Origin: Methanosphaera cuniculi
GTDB lineage: Archaea > Methanobacteriota > Methanobacteria > Methanobacteriales > Methanobacteriaceae
DNA length: 64,000 nucleotides
Direction of reading: 5' to 3'
Assembly: GCF_003149675.1 (NCBI RefSeq)
Contig: NZ_LWMS01000031.1
Span: 1 to 64,000 of the forward strand
The translations under genes were made by a program, and so were the position numbers. The notes under the pieces were generated by a model that was given only the letters and a program-made list of their open reading frames with translations, was not told the DNA's origin and ran no database searches. This document shows positions 26,601 through 35,428 of the stretch, piece after piece (positions within the stretch are counted from its first letter, which is position 1; the number at the start of each line of letters is the position of its first letter).

Positions 26601-28213
26601 GATATGTAAACTTTGAATCACAACCTGCTAAATATTCATATCATACTAAAGCAACAATAGCTCCTGGAAGTACTGATGTAAGAGCAAAAGAAAATGATCC
26701 TTTAATATTAAGTGTAACTGTTAAAGATACATTAAATAAAGCATTTACAGGAGTATTGTATTATGAAATTGACTACAATGGATCTATAACTGAGGGAAGT
26801 ATCAATATAACAAATGGACAAGGGAGTTATAACATACCAACAAGTTATAGACAATATATCATTGGTAATAATACAAATATAACTAAGCTTACATGGAAGT
26901 ATATTTCTACAGCAAGTGGATTAACTGATACTCAATTAGAAAAAATAAATACTGATGTAGAAACAAGAATGTACAATCAACCAAGTAAATTAGCAGGATA
27001 CTTCGTAAACAGTAGCAGTAATTTTAATGATGCTCAGTTTAAAGAAACTGTTCAAAGTACAAACCATACTGACTTATTCACATTCTATTCAAGTTTAACA
27101 AGTGAGTCAAATTCAAGCTATAAAACAGTATATGAGTATAAAAATACAAAACAATTTAGAATACATGCTGTAATATCAGTATTTCCAAATAGTACAGATA
27201 TTACAGATAGTGGTGGTCCTAGTAGTTCACGTCTGACACTTGTAAAAAATGCTATTACAAAAGTATTAACTGATTATCCTGATACTGCAGGTATATGTAT
27301 AGATTATTGTAGATACCGTAGCGGACAAAATGTTGATACAAATAAGATTAATAAAATAACAGGAGTTATCAGAGAATTAACAAATCTTATTAAACAACTT
27401 GAAATCATGAATGGAAGAAGCTATATTATAACAAGCACTGTTTCTCCTGAAATTTATACAACTAATGAGGCTTGGAAATGTAATGCATACAATCAGAGTT
27501 ATAAGGAATTTTCTCTTTGTTGTGATTTTGTAATGCCTATGCTTTACTCTTATGATTACATTTCAAATTATGATGGAACTACATTTTATCAAATGCTAGA
27601 TAAATTTAAGAAAATGATTACGATGTCAGGAAAAACAACATCAAAAAATAATATGATAGGTATACTTCAAACATATCATGGAGACAATCACCCTGGAACA
27701 AAAACAGCAGTAAAAGAATTAATCTATAATACAATGGCAATGTATATGCTTGCAGAAAATGGTTATTTATATTTCCGAAGTGGATTAACAAATGGCATCT
27801 ATTCAACTCCGAGTCAAGTATATCGTTATACATCAAATACAGGTGCAGGAGCAAATAACAAGGTTGAGCGTGATGTCCTTATAAAACTTGATTCAACAAG
27901 CACAACATTTAGCAAAAATGATATTAATACGGAAGGATTAAAATTTAGTATTCTTGACACATATGGAGGATATGTAACCGGAGGAACTGCAACAGTATAT
28001 ATTGACGGAATAAGTTGTGAACTTCTAAATCCTGCCTCACCGAATGCAAAAACAAGCCTACCTATTGTAGATACTAAACCGATGATTTTTAAAATCAAAG
28101 ATATCACTTCAATCACTACTGGACAACATACTTTGAAAATTGGTTATAATGGAAATAAAGCAAAAGGAATTAATGGTGGATCAATGACAACAACAGTTAC
28201 ATTCACAACTTAA
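23681..28213 (+). CDS. Giant Ig-repeat tail protein with glycosidase-like barrel (module 1)
   Basis: A 1510-residue protein. Residues about 50-1090 are a string of roughly ten Ig-like units of the archaeal adhesin-like type, with repeated patterns such as NENGRVTFNY, DATGSFTFPF and TNSNGIASLTIP. Residues about 1115-1390 resemble a GHL10/DUF4015-type TIM barrel, with GICIDYCRY (Asp1208) and DFVMPMLYSYDY (about 1282), as in the G-x-x-x-D-Y-x-R-Y and D-x-x-x-P-M-x-Y motifs. The final 100 residues are another Ig-like domain. It probably forms the tail fibre or tip and binds, and perhaps trims, host surface glycan. No signal peptide is present, as expected for a virion part. Confidence 0.78.
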   Translation: MKEPKIIKPLDVRVFGNVMTHKTSKEGFINYYSDVTYKGKSEIKSLEKNVFTLTPLGRETYMTAEITNPSGGNQDIKVDLDTTVAIVCNLTTKDDNGNFVPVVNHQVYIAVDTIITDQQLTNENGRVTFNYICSTSGKHHIKFYTRFEDGYRGTEKSVYVSGFYKTVLTLDEKETRTSHTQPVNIKATLKTVDGNPIRNAKFHLYENNNEIKECYDNEIYKTDATGSFTFPFQERKNFNANVNFTDINFPDKVIQHQTTEITGKLIETNTGNPAKNQLISLYLDYNTPPISETRTGSGDDDAGTFTIPFTIYDNSTHIMFITNNRDSNSITSTGKLQYGTDVKKYSFQAVPVPTVEIVPSVNNIIPGQPLEVSVTVADEDASFKDDKVIWYYSLDNENDWKVLFEASESTLNSDNVAKTKFTYTKKCENFYLKCTYQGNQNYGQNDSNILNIHYLPENVNVNLKFDSNQFTTETETKIFATFTDSANNPIPKYDIKFYEYPREGGIYNMSMYDTRYLGVAKTDSKGVATILYTPRARGNWDIKAVYELSINTQKFDSTSTQKSIFVDKRTRKMNLNIPYANNEGDDVKIEITVTDRDTDEPIANDTVTVVYQQNTSNATKITQTLTTNSNGIASLTIPKLSIGTYTVTASLPSIERYYALNQQKSFKVSKKEIPTFSFSNIRCMKGETIATEIKAPSDYTGKIELKNTTTGKVFANYTFTSDDQGTAIVTTTVTEEVGEYSYILVYEGNEKYMAGSTTTTSQLLQIYGSFTIDCKNADSSKLIEAKRLTNLVLYGYITNIYNQPYTGTIECRIRDEFYGTFNVSEGYFGKDKNNTIMEGTNINIDSAMIQDGKNDLLLICKDSLTGTITESKYTLNVTKQDSISLWVAEKASVVGEDNEFKCYYPLNATGKIVFYETDKNGTHVNETPIATLNAIDGTQPANTTQKSIKKSLDYFGGRSGGEYYYTAKLIDDPGYVNFESQPAKYSYHTKATIAPGSTDVRAKENDPLILSVTVKDTLNKAFTGVLYYEIDYNGSITEGSINITNGQGSYNIPTSYRQYIIGNNTNITKLTWKYISTASGLTDTQLEKINTDVETRMYNQPSKLAGYFVNSSSNFNDAQFKETVQSTNHTDLFTFYSSLTSESNSSYKTVYEYKNTKQFRIHAVISVFPNSTDITDSGGPSSSRLTLVKNAITKVLTDYPDTAGICIDYCRYRSGQNVDTNKINKITGVIRELTNLIKQLEIMNGRSYIITSTVSPEIYTTNEAWKCNAYNQSYKEFSLCCDFVMPMLYSYDYISNYDGTTFYQMLDKFKKMITMSGKTTSKNNMIGILQTYHGDNHPGTKTAVKELIYNTMAMYMLAENGYLYFRSGLTNGIYSTPSQVYRYTSNTGAGANNKVERDVLIKLDSTSTTFSKNDINTEGLKFSILDTYGGYVTGGTATVYIDGISCELLNPASPNAKTSLPIVDTKPMIFKIKDITSITTGQHTLKIGYNGNKAKGINGGSMTTTVTFTT

Positions 28214-28273
28214 CCTCCCTTTTTTTTCATTCTAAATTTTTTAAAGAATAACTAAAAAACAGGAAAAAAAATT

Positions 28274-29878
28274 ATGTCACAATATGTATTATACGCGTTA
28301 TGGAACAGTGACGCAGATAACTTATATTCAAAGGCAAGAAGCAATGCAATAATTGTTACCTGTCTTAATCCGCAATTTAGAATTAGTATAACACCTGAAT
28401 CATATGGAGTAAAGAAAAATGGAACAATTAAATTTACAGGAGTAGTTCAAGATGAATATGGAAATCCTATAGAGGGTAATCCAACTGTTAAAAGAACAAT
28501 AACATACCCAGATGGTACAACATCAACTACGACAGTAGAATACTCTGAAAAATTAGAGGATTCAATCATATTCACAACAGAAGGAATTTATAATATAGTA
28601 TACACAGCAGAACAGTATATAGGATCAAAAGAAACCTACAATAAAGGAACAAGTGATGAATTTAAAATTAAATGTGGAATTATCAATACAAATTTATCAT
28701 TATCATCAGATAAAGAAACTAACACAAATTATGGACGATGTGTAGTAGATGATAAAGTAGTTTTAACAGCAAAATTAACAGATGAGGAAGGTAAACCAGT
28801 TCATGACAGAACAATAAGCTTCTTTGAAAATGAATCATACAAATTAATAGGAAATGTTAAAACAAGTGCAGATGGAATAGCATCAATAATAACACCAGTT
28901 AGCAAGATAGGAGACACAAAGTTTATTGCTCAATTTGACGGTGATATTCAATACGGTCAAAAAAATAGTTCATTATATACAATTAATGCAATAAAACATA
29001 GCACCAAATTCATACTTGATAATAACACAATATACAAAGGATGGAAAGTAAAAGGACAATTTGTCGATGAACAAGACAGAGGAATAGGATATACAAATAT
29101 AACACTCAGAGTAGAAGATCCTACAATAACAGACGCAACAAAAAAAGTAATCTTTACAAAAACAATCAAAACCAAAGAAGAAGGATTATTTGAAAGTGAG
29201 CCATTAGATATAACAACCACAACTAATACTCTTGATGTTTATATGAGTTTCACAGACACAACGGGAAGATATGAAAATATAACCTCTGAAAAAATAACAC
29301 TTCAATATACAACAAAACTTAAATTCACTGCAAAATCATATAACTTCATAAATGACAGTTCAAAAATACCATATAGAGAATGGACTAATTTAAGCAATAT
29401 TTACACAAGTGGAGCATATGCTACTTGTGGGTCAAAATGTACAAATAATAGTGCTATAGCAAGTAAAAATGGAACTAGACATACACCTGCTCCAATCAAA
29501 GTAAATGGTTTTAACTTTAGCATACCTGATGATGTTGTAGTATCAAATATGAAAGTATCAATTAGCACACGTAACAGGAGTTGTAGTAGTCAATCTGCAC
29601 AAGTCAAAATACCAAGACCCACAGTAAGCATTAACACAAAAACTGATGGAACTCAAACAACGTTTAATAATGGAAGTTCATACATACCATACAATACCTT
29701 TAATACTTGTTTTGTTAATTTTTCAAATTTGAATTTGGGAAGTAGCATTGTGAATTCATCAGACTTTTTTGTATATATCACTTTTGGAAAAAATCAGACA
29801 ACAAACATAGGACGTATTGATATTGAAAATATAACTGTAGACATTGAATATATACCAATCCAAGATGGAGGTTCATAA
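28274..29878 (+). CDS. Ig-repeat tail protein with C-terminal beta domain (module 1)
   Basis: A 534-residue protein. It starts MSQYVLYALWN, then has three to four Ig-like units (for example VKKNGTIKFTGVVQDEYGNP) that match the repeats in the preceding gene. Residues about 345-530 form a separate strand-rich domain with several cysteines (YATCGSKC, NRSCSSQSAQVKIPRPT). Nothing catalytic is visible. The diverged copy at 52550-54155 has the same order. It is likely a tail tip or fibre subunit co-assembled with the giant Ig protein. It ends one base before the next start, so the two are coupled. Confidence 0.7.
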   Translation: MSQYVLYALWNSDADNLYSKARSNAIIVTCLNPQFRISITPESYGVKKNGTIKFTGVVQDEYGNPIEGNPTVKRTITYPDGTTSTTTVEYSEKLEDSIIFTTEGIYNIVYTAEQYIGSKETYNKGTSDEFKIKCGIINTNLSLSSDKETNTNYGRCVVDDKVVLTAKLTDEEGKPVHDRTISFFENESYKLIGNVKTSADGIASIITPVSKIGDTKFIAQFDGDIQYGQKNSSLYTINAIKHSTKFILDNNTIYKGWKVKGQFVDEQDRGIGYTNITLRVEDPTITDATKKVIFTKTIKTKEEGLFESEPLDITTTTNTLDVYMSFTDTTGRYENITSEKITLQYTTKLKFTAKSYNFINDSSKIPYREWTNLSNIYTSGAYATCGSKCTNNSAIASKNGTRHTPAPIKVNGFNFSIPDDVVVSNMKVSISTRNRSCSSQSAQVKIPRPTVSINTKTDGTQTTFNNGSSYIPYNTFNTCFVNFSNLNLGSSIVNSSDFFVYITFGKNQTTNIGRIDIENITVDIEYIPIQDGGS

Positions 29879-29879
29879 A

Positions 29880-32807
29880 ATGACTACAAAAACAGTATAT
29901 CCAATAGAAGTGGATCACACTTACACAGCAAAACAACATTTTGATATTAAAAAATATCACCTTAAAAAATGGGGTGGATTTGACACAATGAAAAAACCTG
30001 ATGGTAAAATTACATGTGGAACAGGAAACTATCCTAAAATTGGAAGTAAAAATGATTCATTTAATAAACCTGCCCCAGTATATGTTAATTTTGGTTCGTT
30101 AAACCTACCAAATGGTTCAAAACTTGGAACTGTAAAACTTCACATGAATCAAAATACAATATGTACTAAATCAGACAAAAAGTCAAGTAATTACCCAAGT
30201 TTTGGAGCACCAACAATCAAAAGTTATAATAAAGAAATAGAAAATAACCAAGTAAAAGCAGAAGTAGTAACAGGAATAGCACCAACAGCAGATAATAAAG
30301 AAGTAATTTTAGAATTTAGAAATTTAACAGCTCATGATGTGAACGTGTCTGATTTTGGTTTTCTAATAATATATCCTGCAAACACTAGCCAAAATCAAGG
30401 TCAACTAACTATAGGGAATATTTATCTAGAACTTGAAACAGATGCAGTAGATATTGATTACACGGTAAAAGCAAATCCTGAAACAGTTGATATAGGACAA
30501 AAATTTGAATTAGAATTACATGTAGAACAAAGAGATATGGCAACATATACACCCGTATTTGAATTAAATTTTAACAATGTGTTACGATTTGATAAAAAAA
30601 TAAGTGGTGATGGAACATTCAAAAATATTGGAACTGATAAAGAACCGCAATATCAATGGACTTCTACACTCACACAAAAACAAGCAACGATAAAACTTCA
30701 ATTCACTGCAATTAAAACAGGAACATATGAAATTTCAATGATTGATGCACTGACAAATAATGCATATACAATAAATCTACCCATACTTCAAAAAGAATTA
30801 TCTTGTAAATCTACATGTCGACTAGCAGAAACACCTAACATTAAAAGAATAAAACAAGATGAACGAGCAATTTACCAATTATCAACAAAAACAAGAAATT
30901 CACTTCTTGATGTATTACCGATTACACTTCATTTTCCATTATGTGCTGAATTTGAAAATATAAAAGAATTAGAAGAAGAAAACAATTTCAAATGGACTGC
31001 AGATAAAACAGAAAAAAAAGTCACAATGAATGCTGATATCGTCAACCTTGAATCACTTTACACAATTGCTCTAAGATTTAATGATTCAGGTGTTTATCCT
31101 ATTCAAGCTGAGTATAATGGGAAAATTGTAGATACATGTTATGTAACTGTGTTACCAAAAAATTATACAAAAATGGCATATACAAAACTTGAAGTAACAG
31201 ATGAAGATATATTAGAAGCATTAAGTACTAATCTTGACTATACAGCTATTAGCCATGCAAAATATATTTATACAGATGATGATGAAGATGGACTACTTCC
31301 TGAACTGGGAGAATATCAGGTAAGATTTGGAGTTTATAACCTTAATGATGATGTATCAGAGGAAGAATTTTTAGCGAATACTGAATGGTCACAAAGTAGA
31401 GAAACGAATGTGCTTGATGAATACAGAGTAAACTTTCATTATTTTAACAAATATCCTCTTTATTTTGTATGGACTATTGACTACATAGAAAGTCCTTTTT
31501 ATGAAAAGATTAAAGTAGAATTTAGTGAACCTGAACTTTATGAAACAAAAAATAATACTTCATACAATCAAGAACCAGCACTTTATCCTAAACCTGTGAT
31601 AAATCACATATTATCATCAGGAGAACAAGCAGTAGTAGAATTACCATCAAAAAAAAGTACAAACATAGTAAGATGCCATAACTTTAACGAACAAGTAGTA
31701 TTTAGCAATGAAAAAAATGTTGTTTGTCAAGGAATGCAGGTAGAATGGGAATATGAAACAAATCAACAGGTAGAAATGATAATTGAAGTAAAAGCAAACA
31801 CTTATGAAACAGGAACATTCAAAGGACTTCGAAGTATCACACTACCAGCTCCAAAAACAGGTGAAACAGTATCATCAGGAATAGAAGCAATAGGTGGAAA
31901 ATGGGATTTATATGGACTCAGTCCTCATTACTTCCGAAGTGATACATTAAATTATCTTTGGGTTGATATTCACTTGAATAATCCTAATAATGTGGATGCA
32001 ACAGTTAAACTTAGTAACATAAAATTAAAACTTTTCTTGATGGATTTCCAGGAGCAAGAATATAGTTTTGAAGTTGATGGTGAAAGAGCAGAAGACTATG
32101 GAATATTTTTTAAAAAAATGACTTGGGATTGGGGAACACAAAATGAAGTCAATTATTATCAAACAAGCGGAACTGATATTACAACAGCATATCGAAGCAA
32201 TATCAATAAAAAAGACCTTGAATTAGAATTTGATGTTGGAAATTGTGACCTCCATGAAAGCGGAGTATTGCTTGAAAAGGTAACAAAATTATTCACAAAC
32301 AAAAGAACATTATTTAACAAGCCAATACCCAAACGAATAATATTTGACCACTTACCAGAGTATGAATTTTGGTTTGTAAGAGAAGATGCACTAGAAGTTG
32401 AAGAAGAATATGGAGCATACACAGTCAAATGTAAACTAGTGATACCTGAAGGAACAGCAAGAAATAGAGCAGTAAGTATAACAGGAACAACAGGAGCAAA
32501 CACCGGAGTAGCAAGAGTAAGTCCTACAATAGAGGGTATAGCAAATAATAACGGAATCATTACAATAACAGAATCGAATAGTAAACAATCAATGACACTT
32601 AAAACAGATGATATTAAAATTGGAGACTCATTTACGATTGATTGTATGAATCGTAAAGCATACCTTTCACCAAATGGAACAAACACACTAAAAGACATAA
32701 CAAACTCCATATTATGGAATAGTAACTGGTTTATCATTGAAGATGAATACACATTTAAATCACCAGATAGTAATATTACCATGATACGATTCCAAGAAAG
32801 AAAATAA
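29880..32807 (+). CDS. Distal tail (Dit-like) protein with large N-terminal extension (module 1)
   Basis: About 975 residues from ATG 29880, twelve bases after GGAGG; the longer open frame from 29844 overlaps the previous gene. Residues 1-200 form a strand-rich domain like the C-terminal domain of the preceding protein (WGGFDTMKK, CGTGNYPKIG). A long beta-rich middle follows. Residues about 735-970 are the Dit-like part: FEVDGERAEDYGIFFKKM, then YRSNINKKDLELEFDVGNCD and PKRIIFDHLPEYEFWFVRED, as in siphovirus distal tail proteins (PF05709 type). Hexamers join the tail tube to the tip. It is much longer than a typical Dit, so it may also carry binding domains. Confidence 0.78.
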   Translation: MTTKTVYPIEVDHTYTAKQHFDIKKYHLKKWGGFDTMKKPDGKITCGTGNYPKIGSKNDSFNKPAPVYVNFGSLNLPNGSKLGTVKLHMNQNTICTKSDKKSSNYPSFGAPTIKSYNKEIENNQVKAEVVTGIAPTADNKEVILEFRNLTAHDVNVSDFGFLIIYPANTSQNQGQLTIGNIYLELETDAVDIDYTVKANPETVDIGQKFELELHVEQRDMATYTPVFELNFNNVLRFDKKISGDGTFKNIGTDKEPQYQWTSTLTQKQATIKLQFTAIKTGTYEISMIDALTNNAYTINLPILQKELSCKSTCRLAETPNIKRIKQDERAIYQLSTKTRNSLLDVLPITLHFPLCAEFENIKELEEENNFKWTADKTEKKVTMNADIVNLESLYTIALRFNDSGVYPIQAEYNGKIVDTCYVTVLPKNYTKMAYTKLEVTDEDILEALSTNLDYTAISHAKYIYTDDDEDGLLPELGEYQVRFGVYNLNDDVSEEEFLANTEWSQSRETNVLDEYRVNFHYFNKYPLYFVWTIDYIESPFYEKIKVEFSEPELYETKNNTSYNQEPALYPKPVINHILSSGEQAVVELPSKKSTNIVRCHNFNEQVVFSNEKNVVCQGMQVEWEYETNQQVEMIIEVKANTYETGTFKGLRSITLPAPKTGETVSSGIEAIGGKWDLYGLSPHYFRSDTLNYLWVDIHLNNPNNVDATVKLSNIKLKLFLMDFQEQEYSFEVDGERAEDYGIFFKKMTWDWGTQNEVNYYQTSGTDITTAYRSNINKKDLELEFDVGNCDLHESGVLLEKVTKLFTNKRTLFNKPIPKRIIFDHLPEYEFWFVREDALEVEEEYGAYTVKCKLVIPEGTARNRAVSITGTTGANTGVARVSPTIEGIANNNGIITITESNSKQSMTLKTDDIKIGDSFTIDCMNRKAYLSPNGTNTLKDITNSILWNSNWFIIEDEYTFKSPDSNITMIRFQERK

Positions 32808-32822
32808 AAGAGGTGTTGGTAA

Positions 32823-35405
32823 ATGGAAAATATAAATATAATCATACTTGACGCTTATGAAAACTTTATAACATGGATAGATGCAGATAAAATAGAAATT
32901 AAAGAAACAAACGCGATGAACACACAACGAAAAATTAGCATAACCTATCCCCTTGAACAAGAAATGACAGACTATGAAAGTAACTGGTTTGATGCAGGGA
33001 ATAAAATATTTATTCCCTCTACACTAGGGACTGAAGCATGTCTATATGTTATTAATCAAGATGCTAATATTGACTTTTGGAATCAAAATGAAGTCACATT
33101 TGAAGCAGAAGAAGTACTGGTTGAATTAAATAATATTATATTTGAATACATAGGAAAAGATGCACTAAAAGTTAATAAAGAAAACTTAAAAGAATGGTTT
33201 GGAGACTTCTATGATATAGGATATGTTGATACACTTGATCCTAATAAAAATGTTATATCACCTGCAGGAACAATGAGTTTAATGAAATTATTAAGACTTA
33301 TTGAAGAAGAAACTGGTTATATGTTTGGAACAAAATACTCACTTGTTGGTGATAATATAATTACACGGGAACTCCGCTTAAAAAAACCTGAAAATCTTGG
33401 AACTGCACACCCTGAAGCATTGGACTTGAATGCAGGAATTGAAAGTTTGGATTTGACTATGGATGAAACAGACACATACCAGGCAATGGCACCTGAACTC
33501 TCATTAAATGAAAACACGGCAGACAATATAAATAAGTCCACCTCTGCAACAACTACAACAGGAACGGGATCAACAACACGTGAAGAACTAGAAAAAGTCA
33601 TGAGCAATTGGAAAGCACTCCAGGTAGATTATCGTGAATCTATACCTATGATAATTGACAAGACCGAAAATAATGGGGTGGAATATACTGCATATTGGTA
33701 TGCACCCTTTCAAAAAAATGCAGGAGATATGTTTATTTATAATTTGAACTATACTGATGCGAAATATAAAACAGTAGTTCCTTATGTTGATGATACTGTT
33801 CTTGAACCTCAAACAAAAACAGGTTGGGTAACAACAAGTGAAACAAATGAATATGCAATTTATAATGCTCTTGCGAATGCATTATTAAAAAAGACAACTC
33901 CTAGTTTTGAATTGAATGTTGATGTTAAAGATATTCAACTTCTCACAGGAAATAGCATGCTTGGATATAACCTTCATGATAAATTATTAGTTAAAGTTCC
34001 AGGTATAGATTATTATATTAAGTGTACAGTAACAGAAACAGTTAAAAATCTTCACTTACCTGATGAAAATACTATCAAGCTTGAAAGTAATGTTGAAAGT
34101 GTATACCTTCAGGAAGAAACAGAAATAGAATGTAATGATCAAATAATACCCTCATCAATTAATCAAGTAGACATTACAGGAATACTTAAAGAACTAAGTG
34201 AATCACATATCCCCTTGTCTAATGAATTGGTAACAATTAATGTATCATTAAAAGAACCTTATGTATCAAAAAATACAAATTCAATTATTACTTCAATAAC
34301 GCAGACAACAACAGAGTTTAAGCCTGAAGAAGAATATTATACATTTACAAATGATGAAATTGTAAACATGGCAAATATAATCTTTAACAATATAGTAAAA
34401 AATAATAAATATCCTCCTGCAGTGAATATGAGAGCAACAAATGGAAGAATATATAATGTTCCTTTCCAATGGTGTAGAGCATTATATTATGCAAGAAACC
34501 AAATATTTTTAGATGGTGATGAAAATAATAATTTAGGAAAAGGAAAATATCCTAATAGTCTAGAACTCCACCATTATAGCAACAAAACAGTACTAGAAAG
34601 ATTTAATGACTTCACAAATTATAAAGGAGCAAGACAAGACCAAAAATACTTTGTAGACTATTTCTATTCATTAATAAACCATAGTAATAACCTAATAAAA
34701 AATAAATATTTCCCTAACTCATCAACAACAATAGATAAAGTAACAAGCGGGGACCATCAGTCAGGTGGAGACTGTTTAGATGTAGCTGTGTCAAATATTA
34801 CTGAACTCTTTTTTGATTATAAAACAGAAAAAGAACTACAAAAAAAATTACGAACAACAATTAATTCAAAAGGGGAGGGTGCAGGAACACCAGTTAAAAA
34901 TTTAGGAAAATATCTACCCGATTATGGATACACAGTTACCCCTATGAATATTACAAAAGAAAATGGTTTTGAAACAGTGAAAAAATATGTTGATCAACCA
35001 AATACTAAGGTAACGTTTTCAGTAAATGATACTAAATTAGCATATAATAATTTAAAATTTGAAGAAAATTCCCACCATGCTATTGCTTGTACTGGAGCTT
35101 TCATTGCGGAAAATGGAAAAAAATATGTGATGGTTGAAGATGGGTGGTATCCTGATTTTAAACCAGACTGGTGGCGTTTCTATTTGAATGCTAGTTATGT
35201 ATATCAAGATGATATAAATGATGGGATGCGGAGAATAGTTTCATGGGATTCTATATATGGTGCATTTAATAGTTTATACACAAAAAATAATTATTATAAT
35301 ACAAAATTAAATAATTCATCTAAAGCCATTTCAATTATTTCATGTAAAAATGCTAAACAAAAGAGTTTTAAAAATCATACTGCTTCAGCAACAAAGACAA
35401 CATAA
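32823..35405 (+). CDS. Tail-associated lysin (Tal) with pseudomurein-binding repeats and cysteine peptidase (module 1)
   Basis: An 860-residue protein. Residues 1-480 match the phage minor structural/Prophage_tail type Tal N-domain (IDADKIEIKETNAMN, FDAGNKIFIPST, TFEAEEVLVELNN), including the baseplate hub fold. Residues about 505-585 look like two pseudomurein-binding repeats (NMANIIFNNIVKNNKYPPAV is one). Residues about 640-850 form a papain/C39-like peptidase with Cys651 (GGDCLDVAV) and His752 (HHAIACTGAF) followed by VEDGW. The hub would place the enzyme at the tip, where it would cut the host wall. The peptide-bond target in pseudomurein is inferred. ATG follows GAGGTG. Confidence 0.82.
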   Translation: MENINIIILDAYENFITWIDADKIEIKETNAMNTQRKISITYPLEQEMTDYESNWFDAGNKIFIPSTLGTEACLYVINQDANIDFWNQNEVTFEAEEVLVELNNIIFEYIGKDALKVNKENLKEWFGDFYDIGYVDTLDPNKNVISPAGTMSLMKLLRLIEEETGYMFGTKYSLVGDNIITRELRLKKPENLGTAHPEALDLNAGIESLDLTMDETDTYQAMAPELSLNENTADNINKSTSATTTTGTGSTTREELEKVMSNWKALQVDYRESIPMIIDKTENNGVEYTAYWYAPFQKNAGDMFIYNLNYTDAKYKTVVPYVDDTVLEPQTKTGWVTTSETNEYAIYNALANALLKKTTPSFELNVDVKDIQLLTGNSMLGYNLHDKLLVKVPGIDYYIKCTVTETVKNLHLPDENTIKLESNVESVYLQEETEIECNDQIIPSSINQVDITGILKELSESHIPLSNELVTINVSLKEPYVSKNTNSIITSITQTTTEFKPEEEYYTFTNDEIVNMANIIFNNIVKNNKYPPAVNMRATNGRIYNVPFQWCRALYYARNQIFLDGDENNNLGKGKYPNSLELHHYSNKTVLERFNDFTNYKGARQDQKYFVDYFYSLINHSNNLIKNKYFPNSSTTIDKVTSGDHQSGGDCLDVAVSNITELFFDYKTEKELQKKLRTTINSKGEGAGTPVKNLGKYLPDYGYTVTPMNITKENGFETVKKYVDQPNTKVTFSVNDTKLAYNNLKFEENSHHAIACTGAFIAENGKKYVMVEDGWYPDFKPDWWRFYLNASYVYQDDINDGMRRIVSWDSIYGAFNSLYTKNNYYNTKLNNSSKAISIISCKNAKQKSFKNHTASATKTT

Positions 35406-35428
35406 AAAAATGGGAGGTATGGATTAAT

